Positions 1-4,763 of a stretch of 5,581 bases of DNA are shown one piece after another. Below the pieces are notes generated by a model, which searched no databases, was not told the DNA's origin, and saw only the letters and a list, made by a program, of their open reading frames with translations. Source of the DNA: CAZDDW01 sp043811105 (GTDB lineage: Bacteria > Patescibacteriota > Patescibacteriia > UBA9934 > CAZDDW01). Numbering within the stretch: the first letter of the stretch is position 1; each line of letters begins with the position of its first letter. The translations under genes were made by a program, and so were the position numbers. Where the stretch lies: contig JBDRNK010000102.1 in assembly GCA_043811105.1 (NCBI GenBank), positions 1 through 5,581 on the forward strand. Direction: 5' to 3'.

Positions 1-1
1 G

Positions 2-307
2 ATCGAAGCTAAAATGGATGAATGCCTTACTCTGCGAAAGAGATCCCAACCGCTTGGATCATCTTGCGCTGGCTGTGTGTTTAAGAATCCGGAAGGTGAT
101 TCAGCTGGTCGTTTAATTGACGAAGCCGGTTTGAAAGGCGAACGCATTGGCGGCGCTTCAGTATCTGAAGATCATGCCAACTTTATTCTAAACGACGGCA
201 CAGCCACAGCCGAACAAATCGTCCAGCTGATTAGTTTGATAAAAATGAAAGTCCGTGACGAGTACGGAGTGCAGTTGCAAGAAGAGGTGCGGTATATTGG
301 ATTTTAA
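2..307 (+). CDS. murB: UDP-N-acetylenolpyruvoylglucosamine reductase, C-terminal part (5' truncated by window)
   Basis: This is the last 101 residues of MurB, the cytoplasmic flavoenzyme that reduces UDP-GlcNAc-enolpyruvate to UDP-MurNAc in peptidoglycan synthesis. The frame is open to the window edge, so the start lies upstream; the family is usually about 300 residues. Recognisable C-terminal-domain motifs, in order, are AGCVFKNP, AGRLIDEAGLKG, IGGASVSEDHANFI, a short ATAEQIVQLI helix, and the final EEVRYIG. In E. coli MurB the residue matching the Cys of AGCVFKNP is the catalytic serine that protonates the intermediate; here it is cysteine, a substitution I believe occurs in other MurB proteins. 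The terminal Glu of the EVR motif is the other conserved active-site residue and is present. The gene ends just before a strong hairpin terminator and appears unrelated in function to the peptide genes downstream. Confidence 0.95.
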   Translation: MEAKMDECLTLRKRSQPLGSSCAGCVFKNPEGDSAGRLIDEAGLKGERIGGASVSEDHANFILNDGTATAEQIVQLISLIKMKVRDEYGVQLQEEVRYIGF

Positions 308-325
308 AATTTTACAAAATAAAAT

Positions 326-352
326 ACCCGCGTTGACGTACTCAGCGCGGGT
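326..352. terminator. Bidirectional intrinsic terminator between murB and the graspetide operon
   Basis: The inverted repeat ACCCGCGTTGA / TCAGCGCGGGT (326-336 with 342-352, one G-T wobble) leaves a five-base loop CGTAC. On the plus strand it runs into TTTT, ending murB. On the minus strand it is followed by a T-rich run (ATTTTATTTTG), so it can also end the minus-strand operon whose last gene stops at 391. The pairing is visible directly; two-way use is inferred from the converging genes. Confidence 0.85.
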
Positions 353-388
353 TTTGGGTTTGTGTCTTACTTAGTTTACGGTTGTTAC

Positions 389-420
389 GATCACTTGAGC
401 CATTTGAACCAAAAGTGATC
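389..420 (-). repeat. Inverted repeat across the 3' end of the 43-residue peptide gene
   Basis: Perfect 8-bp arms GATCACTT (389-396) and AAGTGATC (413-420) enclose 16 bases. On the minus-strand transcript the structure spans the last codons and the TGA stop of the small gene at 391-522. It lacks a following T run, so it is not a classic terminator. It may protect the mRNA 3' end, or it may be chance within a short coding sequence. Confidence 0.4.
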
Positions 421-522
421 AGGCTCTTTTTCAAAGGCTTTGAAGATGCCGAGCCACTCTCCGATACGGCGGACAAGATAAACAAATATGATGGTCAGGA
501 CTATGACGGCTAAAGCGTCCAT
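391..522 (-). CDS. 43-residue small membrane protein, last gene of the graspetide operon
   Basis: This short gene starts at ATG 522-520 and ends with TGA at 393-391. The start is well supported: an AAGGAG Shine-Dalgarno (530-535) sits 7 nt upstream and overlaps the TAA stop of the preceding gene, giving tight translational coupling. The protein starts MDALAVIVLTIIFVYLVRRI, a single hydrophobic helix of about 16 residues (4-17) followed by two arginines. A cytoplasm-like amphipathic tail rich in Trp, Phe and Lys follows and ends in FWFKWLK. By the positive-inside rule the C-terminus should face the cytoplasm. I do not recognise the family. Its place directly after the RiPP precursor suggests a membrane accessory such as an immunity, export-helper or anchoring peptide, but that is inference from position only. 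Confidence 0.75.
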   Translation of the reverse strand: MDALAVIVLTIIFVYLVRRIGEWLGIFKAFEKEPDHFWFKWLK

Positions 523-533
523 TTTTTTACTCC

Positions 534-758
534 TTAGTCTCGGACAGTTTTGTACTCGTCGTCCGCGTCTTCGTATCCGGTCACCAGGCCGTAGCCTGAG
601 GTTCGGTTCTGGTACGAGCGCGTACTCTGAGTTCCACAGTGCAACACTGGCAGATCACCAGTCTGTGTTCTCGGGTCGTAGTTGTGCTCCGGAGCCGGCA
701 TTGGTTGTACTGGCTCGAGGAAATGGAGCAGGAAGGGTTTTGCGGGGGTGTTAAGCAT
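534..758 (-). CDS. Graspetide (ATP-grasp-modified RiPP) precursor peptide, TgmA-like
   Basis: This 74-residue peptide is the likely substrate of the ATP-grasp maturase encoded two genes upstream. ATG 758-756 is chosen because AGGAG (764-768) lies 5 nt before it; a longer reading from a TTG at 788 has no such support. The N-terminal half looks like a leader: residues 8-15 read PFLLHFLE, closely resembling the PFFARFLE helix by which microviridin leaders bind their ATP-grasp ligases. Residues 27-33 (YDPRTQT) match the YDPxxQ region I recall from TgmA-type ('putative ATP-grasp-modified RiPP') precursors. The C-terminal half is a plausible core, with Thr/Ser at 43, 46, 48, 53, 54, 60 and 71 as ester donors and a dense acidic stretch EDADDE at 63-68 as acceptors. 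The gene starts 1 nt after the stop of the zinc-ribbon gene. Ring topology cannot be read from sequence, and leader cleavage is unknown because no protease is visible. Confidence 0.8.
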   Translation of the reverse strand: MLNTPAKPFLLHFLEPVQPMPAPEHNYDPRTQTGDLPVLHCGTQSTRSYQNRTSGYGLVTGYEDADDEYKTVRD

Positions 759-759
759 T

Positions 760-1455
760 TTATCTCCTTTTGGGCTTGAGAATTTCAATTACTTCGAAGT
801 GTCTTTCCAACGAAGAAGAAAGTGACCGTTCGCAGGGTGGTCCATTAGAAAACCATCCTGTTTTTTTACGTTGACCACATTTTACATTTATAGGGGGTTC
901 ATGTAGTCTAATTGTAAAATAGGTATTATTTTGTAGGTGGTCTATCCATGCTATGCCATTTGCAAAATTATATGTTATTTCGCTGCCGTACCTTTTAGAT
1001 TCTCCGCCGTATGGATAATCTATACCACAAGTAATTCTATCTCTGATTTCCGGATCAAGACAACCGATGTACACATGCGCTGGAAGTATTATGGTTTGAT
1101 CTGTTTTGCACCAATCACAGCGAAAACGTATTTTAATTTTCTTTTCTGTGCAGCCGAAAGTGGATCTTGTACATATGTCAGGCTTCTGTACATCATCAAA
1201 TCTATGTCGGTATCGTCTAGCATTTATCTTCACTTTGCCCCAGTAATCACACACACTGCAGATTTCGCCATAACTAATACCTCCTGAGGGTACTCTTTTT
1301 CCATTGAGTATTTTTGTTTGTATATAATGCAGCCTTTTTGTTCCATTGCACATATAGCAGTTTTCCTCTCTGATAAAATATCGTTCACCACAATTTGGAC
1401 AACAGTCGGCATCCTCAGACACATTATTGCCACATGTTTTACATTTGGTCAGCAT
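760..1455 (-). CDS. Cys-rich zinc-ribbon protein in the graspetide operon
   Basis: This 231-residue soluble protein has no predicted membrane segment. It begins with a classic zinc ribbon, CKTCG (Cys5, Cys8) paired with CCPNCG (Cys19, Cys22). Two further CxxC pairs follow at 33/36 (CYMCNGT) and 66/69 (CSVCDYWG), each trailed by a glycine and together reminiscent of half of a DnaJ-type zinc finger. Another pair is at 113/116 (CDWC), with extra cysteines at 95, 102, 132 and 143. The pattern suggests two or three zinc sites. The start is supported by GGGAG 7 nt before the ATG; this signal lies inside the end of the maturase gene, which overlaps by 17 nt, so the two are probably translationally coupled. 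I cannot assign a family to the C-terminal half. Position suggests a partner of the maturase or precursor, perhaps a chaperone-like or peptide-binding role, but this is not shown. Zinc-ribbon proteins are not a standard graspetide component that I know of. Confidence 0.8.
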   Translation of the reverse strand: MLTKCKTCGNNVSEDADCCPNCGERYFIREENCYMCNGTKRLHYIQTKILNGKRVPSGGISYGEICSVCDYWGKVKINARRYRHRFDDVQKPDICTRSTFGCTEKKIKIRFRCDWCKTDQTIILPAHVYIGCLDPEIRDRITCGIDYPYGGESKRYGSEITYNFANGIAWIDHLQNNTYFTIRLHEPPINVKCGQRKKTGWFSNGPPCERSLSSSLERHFEVIEILKPKRR

Positions 1456-2422
1456 TTTTTTCTCCCAACAGGTTTTGAACTAATTGATTTGTTAATTGTA
1501 ATCCGGTCAGCTCTTCCAACCAAAGCCATTGGCCGTTGGGGTTGATCTCTAGAAAGATCCATTCGTCCTCAGGAGTGACGATCAAGTCGATTGCCCCGAA
1601 GTTCAGTCCCAGTTGATTGACCAAAGCACGACAGCGCTGATCAATCTGTTCTGGCAAGGTAATAACAGAGTGCTCAACATCCTCGATCCCAGGTCGTCGC
1701 CAATCAGTTTCAGTCGCTTCACTTGACTGCGAGTCAATTTTCACAGCAAAGAGCTGATCACCGATGATGGTTACACGAACTTCGTATTGCTTGGCAATGT
1801 ACTGCTGGAACAGATGAGGTGCCAAACGAACCGAATCTGCTTGGGCCAACATCTCTTGACCAACTAGGTTGGTGTAAACCGCTTGATCAGCCGGAATCGT
1901 GGTTGGACCACGACCTGCAATTTTGACAATCACTTTACCAGCGTGACGTTCGTAGAATTCAACAAAGGCTTCCGGGTCGTTGGTGATCAAGGTGTCTGGA
2001 ACTTTGAATCCCAGTTCACGAGCCAGCTGCAACTGCCTTGGCTTGAACTTTGATGCTGACAAAGCATCGGGGTGACTGACCCAGATAATGTTTGACAGAC
2101 AGCGATACATTCCAGCCAAGACAAACCAACACTCATCAGTAATAAATCCTTGATATCCAGGATCAGTAACACTTGGATCAACTTCAGCTGTTACTGGACG
2201 TCGATACCAACAAGCAGAAACATCCTGGCTATGCAGGGTACGACCATGGTACCTGATCGTCCAACCATCGTTCCTCGAAATCAAGGAGGCCTTGGTCGGG
2301 AAGTCTTCAGTGTTTAGACGAAAGACACTTGCACTGCGCTTGTTCAGAGTATCGATCACATGACTTGCATGCTCATCGTATTGGTTGGTGACGACTAGAA
2401 TTGTATGTTTCCTGAAAGTCAT
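1439..2422 (-). CDS. ATP-grasp ribosomal peptide maturase (TgmB/MvdD-like graspetide ligase)
   Basis: This 327-residue enzyme of the ATP-grasp ribosomal peptide maturase family uses ATP to activate acidic side chains of a precursor peptide and join them to Thr/Ser (esters) or Lys (amides). The N-terminal pre-ATP-grasp domain begins ILVVTNQYDEHASHVIDTL and continues with RLNTEDFP (36-42) and the hallmark WYRRP (72-76), as in the SAV_5884/TgmB and microviridin MvdC/MvdD groups. The ATP-grasp part includes KFKPRQLQLARELGFKVPDT (125-144), the LITNDP turn, the nucleotide-binding lysine region VIVKIAGRG (164-172), LFQQYIAKQYEVRV (204-217), Asp279 in FGAIDL, and the Mg-binding FLEINPNGQW (290-299) with Glu292 and Asn294. 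The catalytic set looks complete. ATG at 2422 is preferred over one 16 codons upstream because GGAG lies 5 nt before it and a promoter is placed correctly for it. It is the first gene of the operon, overlaps the zinc-ribbon gene, and is divergent from a TrmB-like regulator. Confidence 0.93.
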   Translation of the reverse strand: MTFRKHTILVVTNQYDEHASHVIDTLNKRSASVFRLNTEDFPTKASLISRNDGWTIRYHGRTLHSQDVSACWYRRPVTAEVDPSVTDPGYQGFITDECWFVLAGMYRCLSNIIWVSHPDALSASKFKPRQLQLARELGFKVPDTLITNDPEAFVEFYERHAGKVIVKIAGRGPTTIPADQAVYTNLVGQEMLAQADSVRLAPHLFQQYIAKQYEVRVTIIGDQLFAVKIDSQSSEATETDWRRPGIEDVEHSVITLPEQIDQRCRALVNQLGLNFGAIDLIVTPEDEWIFLEINPNGQWLWLEELTGLQLTNQLVQNLLGEKNADQM

Positions 2423-2452
2423 ACTATCTCCAATTGTGAAAGGTCTGCCATT

Positions 2453-2480
2453 AGTATAATACATATCCAAATATTGACAA
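2453..2480 (-). promoter_or_regulatory. Promoter of the graspetide operon
   Basis: On the minus strand, -35 TTGTCA (2475-2480) and -10 TATACT (2453-2458) are separated by 16 bp, giving a start near 2446 and a 5' leader of about 24 nt before ATG 2422. The match to a housekeeping sigma-70 promoter is good. It is back-to-back with the regulator promoter, with 23 bp between the two -35 boxes. Confidence 0.7.
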
Positions 2481-2503
2481 GTATCCGCTGTTTATCAATA
2501 TAT

Positions 2504-2532
2504 TTGACCCTTTTTTCATTATAAGTTAGTAT
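2504..2532 (+). promoter_or_regulatory. Promoter of the first TrmB-like regulator
   Basis: -35 TTGACC (2504-2509) and -10 TAGTAT (2527-2532) are 17 bp apart, followed by six A and a G at 2539 as the likely first base. The same arrangement, with the same spacer and the same AAAAAAG after the -10, precedes the second regulator, which supports the call. Confidence 0.7.
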
Positions 2533-2540
2533 AAAAAAGT

Positions 2541-2554
2541 ACGGAGATATCCGT
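2541..2554 (+). promoter_or_regulatory. 5' leader hairpin / inverted repeat before the first TrmB-like gene
   Basis: ACGGA (2541-2545) and TCCGT (2550-2554) pair perfectly around a GATA tetraloop, about two bases from the predicted transcript start, followed by CGTCGTTAA. The second regulator has the same element at the same distance from its -10. The hairpin contains the only Shine-Dalgarno-like sequence (GGAG), which is 24 nt from the ATG and too far for ordinary use. It may be an RNA structure controlling translation or stability, or a DNA operator for the regulator itself. Confidence 0.6.
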
Positions 2555-2570
2555 CGTTAATTTTAACAAT

Positions 2571-3422
2571 ATGAAAGCTAATATTAAAAAATCTTTAGAA
2601 GAACTAGGTATACCTCCCAGAATCAGTGAATTGTACATCGCTTTAATTCATGAGGGTTCTGCTGGTGTAGCCCGATTATCACGTTTAGTAGATCGTCCTA
2701 AAAGTTCAATCATGGATGATTTGCGTTGGTTAAGTAATCATGGTTATTTAACCAGACACAAAAAAAAGAACGCCTATATATTTACAGCTGATCCTGATTA
2801 CATCTTTGACGAGTTTGTAAAACGTCGGCGCGAGGCTGAGCACTTAGAACAACAGGCCAGTAATCTTACAGCTGAGCTAAAGACTTATTATAACGCGCCA
2901 ACAAAAAAACCAAAGATTGAATACCGTGAAGGTCAGACCGGTGTTCGTTTGGCTTATGAAGATACGGTTAAAGAACCTAACAAAGAAATAATCGGGTATG
3001 GTCCGATTGAAATGCAGTACGAAACCGCGCCAAAATTATTTCCGGATTATTATGAAATGCGAGCTAAGCGAAAGGTTTTTTTTAGAGGTATATTACCAAT
3101 CACACCAAAAACTTTGGAAGAGTGTTGGAATAATGACAAAATACATTTGCGAAAGACTTATTTTGTTGGACTTGATAAGTACAGACCGATTGAGATTAAT
3201 GTTTACGGCGACACAACTTTAATCGTTTCACATATTGAGTTATTTGCTGTAACTATCCGCAGTCGCCAGGTGGCAGACAGTTTTCGACATATTCTTGAAC
3301 TTGCTATTGGTGGGGCTAAAGATGAGGATCAGGAGATCCGTGAAAAGATCAAAAAGCAAGGGTTAAAGAAATTTGTTCAAGATGTGGAAAAAGATTTTAA
3401 ACATGGAATCTTAGAAACCTAG
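2571..3422 (+). CDS. TrmB-family transcriptional regulator (HTH plus C-terminal sensor domain)
   Basis: This 283-residue regulator has an N-terminal winged helix-turn-helix (about 1-75): LEELGIPPRISELYIALI, a GVARLSRLVDRPKSSI recognition-helix region, and the wing YLTRHKKKNAYIF. A charged helical linker, likely a dimerising coiled coil, spans about 78-106. From about 116 (IEYREGQTGVR) to about 248 lies a C-terminal domain of the kind found in TrmB-like proteins, including IGYGPIE, a LFPDYYEMR helix and a final beta/alpha region ending at LELAIGG. Archaeal TrmB proteins bind sugars here, but the ligand of this one is unknown. A basic/acidic tail follows. The ATG has no Shine-Dalgarno at normal distance; a hairpin leader precedes it. 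It is divergent from the graspetide operon across 148 bp and is the natural candidate to control that operon and itself. It is clearly paralogous to the gene at 5040. Confidence 0.88.
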   Translation: MKANIKKSLEELGIPPRISELYIALIHEGSAGVARLSRLVDRPKSSIMDDLRWLSNHGYLTRHKKKNAYIFTADPDYIFDEFVKRRREAEHLEQQASNLTAELKTYYNAPTKKPKIEYREGQTGVRLAYEDTVKEPNKEIIGYGPIEMQYETAPKLFPDYYEMRAKRKVFFRGILPITPKTLEECWNNDKIHLRKTYFVGLDKYRPIEINVYGDTTLIVSHIELFAVTIRSRQVADSFRHILELAIGGAKDEDQEIREKIKKQGLKKFVQDVEKDFKHGILET

Positions 3423-3436
3423 ACTTTATATAAAAT

Positions 3437-3457
3437 GCCCGCAGTTGATCTGCGGGC
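3437..3457. terminator. Hairpin terminator between the first regulator and the second peptide operon
   Basis: GCCCGCAG (3437-3444) and CTGCGGGC (3450-3457) form a perfect 8-bp stem around TTGAT. On the minus strand it is followed by ATTTTATATAA, a fair T-rich tail for ending the operon whose last gene stops at 3484. On the plus strand only TTGAGCTT follows, so termination of the regulator transcript may be weaker. Shared use by two converging genes is inferred. Confidence 0.75.
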
Positions 3458-3483
3458 TTGAGCTTGGTGCAGATCGGTTACGC

Positions 3484-3687
3484 TTAGCGCTTGACCGGAC
3501 CGCTTCCCAGACGCAACCACTCAGAGTTGTTCTGTGTTCCGTAACCGTCACCCTTGCGGACGCACGGGTTGTTGCGACGTTCTTGGACGCGTCGCTTGGC
3601 CGCAGCCTTTTTGCGACTTGATATTTCGGCTGCGGCAATGGTTGCACCAATCGCCAGGACAATACCGACACTTACAGGATCTGCCAT
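3484..3687 (-). CDS. 67-residue small protein: N-terminal membrane segment and basic tail
   Basis: This is the last gene of the second peptide operon. The start ATG 3687-3685 has AAAGGA (3696-3701) 8 nt upstream. Residues 1-20 (MADPVSVGIVLAIGATIAAA) form a hydrophobic helix. A strongly basic stretch follows (SSRKKAAAKRRVQERR, 23-38), then RNNPCVRKGDGYGTQNN with a single cysteine, and a tail ending SGPVKR. Topology should place the basic tail in the cytoplasm if the helix spans the membrane; alternatively the helix could act as a signal-like anchor. The NNPC segment resembles NNPPCAC in the upstream neighbour, hinting at common descent of these two peptides. I recognise no family. A competing frame (81 residues, start 3671) lacks a ribosome-binding site and has a less protein-like composition. 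Confidence 0.7.
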   Translation of the reverse strand: MADPVSVGIVLAIGATIAAAEISSRKKAAAKRRVQERRNNPCVRKGDGYGTQNNSEWLRLGSGPVKR

Positions 3688-3690
3688 TTG

Positions 3691-3711
3691 TTTGTTCCTT
3701 TCAAGAACAAA
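3691..3711 (-). promoter_or_regulatory. Hairpin enclosing the ribosome-binding site of the 67-residue gene
   Basis: TTTGTTC (3691-3697) and GAACAAA (3705-3711) can form a 7-bp stem with a 7-base loop. On the minus-strand transcript the loop TTGAAAG and the start of the 3' arm make up the AAAGGA Shine-Dalgarno, so folding would partly hide it. The pairing is seen; a regulatory role is inferred. Confidence 0.4.
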
Positions 3712-3714
3712 GGG

Positions 3715-3939
3715 TTAATCACCGATTCCGAAGAAGCTACCGATGGCGTTGACGATGTCATCGGCAACACTTCTTTTGCGACGCAGAGGTTGTCCGCCAC
3801 GATAAGCCGGGAAAGACTTGTCGTGTTTTTTGTGCCAGGCATTACTTTTGCAAGCACAGGGCGGGTTGTTGTAGACGTCCATTTGGTAGCCGTCAACACA
3901 CCCACGCTGACAGCCACAAGCACATCCAGCAGTTGTCAC
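3715..3939 (-). CDS. 74-residue Cys-rich peptide
   Basis: A GTG start at 3939-3937 is chosen because a perfect AGGAGG (3947-3952) lies 7 nt upstream. The frame is open further up to an ATG at 4140, but that would run back through the neighbouring gene without a ribosome-binding site. The peptide begins TTAGCACGCQRGC, with cysteines at 6, 8, 10, 14, 28 and 30, the last pair in NNPPCACK. A basic region follows (KKHDK, then PLRRKRS at 51-57), and then an amphipathic C-terminus IVNAIGSFFGIGD. It has no clear membrane span. The TAGCxC start echoes the LTAGCGC motif of the upstream membrane protein, and NNPPC echoes NNPC in the downstream one. The six closely spaced Cys could bind metal or form disulfides or other crosslinks. 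I do not recognise a family; it could be a secreted or modified peptide, but no modification enzyme is in this operon. Confidence 0.7.
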   Translation of the reverse strand: MTTAGCACGCQRGCVDGYQMDVYNNPPCACKSNAWHKKHDKSFPAYRGGQPLRRKRSVADDIVNAIGSFFGIGD

Positions 3940-3946
3940 TTTGATT

Positions 3947-3968
3947 CCTCCTGGTAGCTCTGAGCTAC
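3947..3968 (-). promoter_or_regulatory. Shine-Dalgarno deciding the GTG start, with adjacent hairpin
   Basis: On the minus strand a perfect AGGAGG (3947-3952) sits 7 nt before GTG 3939. Immediately upstream, GTAGCTC and GAGCTAC (3954-3960 and 3962-3968) form a near-perfect palindrome that can fold as a 6-bp hairpin with a three-base loop, ending one base from the Shine-Dalgarno. It may keep the site open or insulate it from upstream translation. This supports the shorter gene model rather than a 141-residue reading. Confidence 0.5.
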
Positions 3969-4025
3969 TTGTTTGTGTCACCGCAGGCCCATTACTGCCG
4001 TCGGCATCGACAAATTTGATGCTTT

Positions 4026-4439
4026 TTAAAGCATGGCCAAAAGTCCAGAGCAGATGAGTAAAGGGCCAAGGACAAGCAGGACAATCATCAAGATCAGCAC
4101 GATTGCCGAGAAAGTCACTGTAATGCTCAAGCAACCACAACCAGCAGTCAATGCTGTATATAAACCCTCCTCTTTTTTAGAGGGGGTCTTTTTCTTATGG
4201 GATTCTGGTTTTTTAGTTAATCGTTGTGGAGAAGCTGTTTGCTGACCATGGTGACCAAAGCCGTACTGGGGTTGATGAACTGTGGTGGTTTCTTCTCCCA
4301 GTCCGAAAATATCTCGTCGGGTAACCACAACTCCTTTGTCGGTTTGTATAGCTTCTATATCAGTAAGCGGCCCGGCGTCTTGATCAAGTACCACATTACC
4401 GTTATGATCAATGACTTGAAATTTTTTAAAGATGGCCAC
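4026..4439 (-). CDS. 137-residue membrane protein with GCGC motif before a C-terminal membrane segment
   Basis: The start is GTG 4439-4437, with GGAG 8 nt upstream and only 3 nt after the preceding stop, so translation is probably coupled. Residues 1-62 look like a small beta-rich soluble domain (FQVIDHNGNVVLDQ, then GVVVTRRDIFG). A linker rich in Lys, Ser, Pro and Gln follows (63-91). TALTAGCGCLSITV (95-108) then leads into a long hydrophobic segment (about 104-137) with a third Cys at 130. The GCGC-plus-helix part matches the two genes upstream, so this looks like the shared peptide module fused behind an extra N-terminal domain. By the positive-inside rule the Lys-rich linker and the domain should be cytoplasmic. 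A poly-A-rich hairpin (4164-4187) lies at the linker/module junction. I cannot assign a function. Confidence 0.75.
   Translation of the reverse strand: MAIFKKFQVIDHNGNVVLDQDAGPLTDIEAIQTDKGVVVTRRDIFGLGEETTTVHQPQYGFGHHGQQTASPQRLTKKPESHKKKTPSKKEEGLYTALTAGCGCLSITVTFSAIVLILMIVLLVLGPLLICSGLLAML
4164..4187 (-). repeat. Imperfect hairpin inside the 137-residue gene at its domain junction
   Basis: ACCCTCCTCT (4164-4173) and AGAGGGGGT (4179-4187) pair with one wobble and one bulge around a T run (A run on the coding strand). The coding strand reads an internal AGGAGG just before the codons of the GCGC module. No ATG, GTG or TTG follows at proper spacing; the nearest in-frame TTG is 14 nt away, so internal initiation is not supported. 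Confidence 0.35.
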
Positions 4440-4442
4440 AAT

Positions 4443-4673
4443 TTATGCTCCAAGAGCCGCTCCACCGGCACCTAGTAGACATCCTGCACAGCTGAGACCA
4501 CTAAAAAATAGGAAAAATAGAATGACCAAGACGACAATGATACTAATACACCCACACCCTACTGCGACAGTACCCATCTTCTCACTATCAGAAGAGCCTG
4601 CTGATGCTGACTTCGGAATAGCTTTGAACACAGCTATTCTTCGATGTCTGATGAAAGCTATTCGTTGTCCCAT
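4443..4673 (-). CDS. 76-residue membrane peptide with GCGC motif
   Basis: ATG 4673-4671 follows AAGGAG (4684-4689) at a somewhat long 10-nt spacing. The N-terminal third is basic (RIAFIRHRRIAVFKAIPK, 4-21), and a short Ser/Ala/acidic linker follows. TVAVGCGCISII (35-46) leads into a membrane helix (about 43-60). The end is SCAGCLLGAGGAALGA, with a second Cys pair (62, 65) and a Gly/Ala-rich, glycine-zipper-like tail. The GCGC(L/I)S motif directly before the helix is shared with the 45- and 137-residue neighbours. An internal ATG at Met33 would give a 44-residue product almost the size of the 45-residue paralogue, but only a weak GAGAAG precedes it. The stop is 3 nt before the next gene. I recognise no family; a membrane-active or membrane-anchored peptide is inferred from composition. 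Confidence 0.75.
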   Translation of the reverse strand: MGQRIAFIRHRRIAVFKAIPKSASAGSSDSEKMGTVAVGCGCISIIVVLVILFFLFFSGLSCAGCLLGAGGAALGA

Positions 4674-4763
4674 GAGAGATCTTCTCCTTATCAGAGCTTT
4701 GTTGGCAGATATTTTTAAGTCAGAAATTATTTTGTAAAGAGCGACATAGGTCGGTCCTTAGTG

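Noticed and set aside
488..754. Plus-strand open frame of 88 residues
   Set aside because: It is antisense to the well-supported precursor peptide and the 43-residue gene, has an Arg/Ser-rich composition typical of shadow frames, and has no good Shine-Dalgarno.
937..1287. Plus-strand open frame of 116 residues
   Set aside because: It is antisense to the zinc-ribbon gene. Its Cys/Tyr-rich translation has no recognisable motif, and the opposite strand clearly codes.
1439..2422. Assignment of the maturase to a glutathione-synthetase or RimK type
   Set aside because: The N-terminal VTNQYDEHASHVI, NTEDFP and WYRRP motifs and the adjacent precursor peptide are specific to ribosomal peptide maturases.
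3715..4140. A 141-residue open frame starting at ATG 4140
   Set aside because: Its first 67 codons run through the end of the 137-residue gene and an intergenic stretch in another frame, without a ribosome-binding site. The GTG at 3939 with a perfect AGGAGG is a better start.
4727..4747. Six-codon reading frame (MSLFTK) with AAGGA upstream, between the 45- and 76-residue genes
   Set aside because: It is too short to judge. The AAGGA spacing is fair, but there is no sign of a leader-peptide attenuator such as a repeated amino acid or paired terminator stems.
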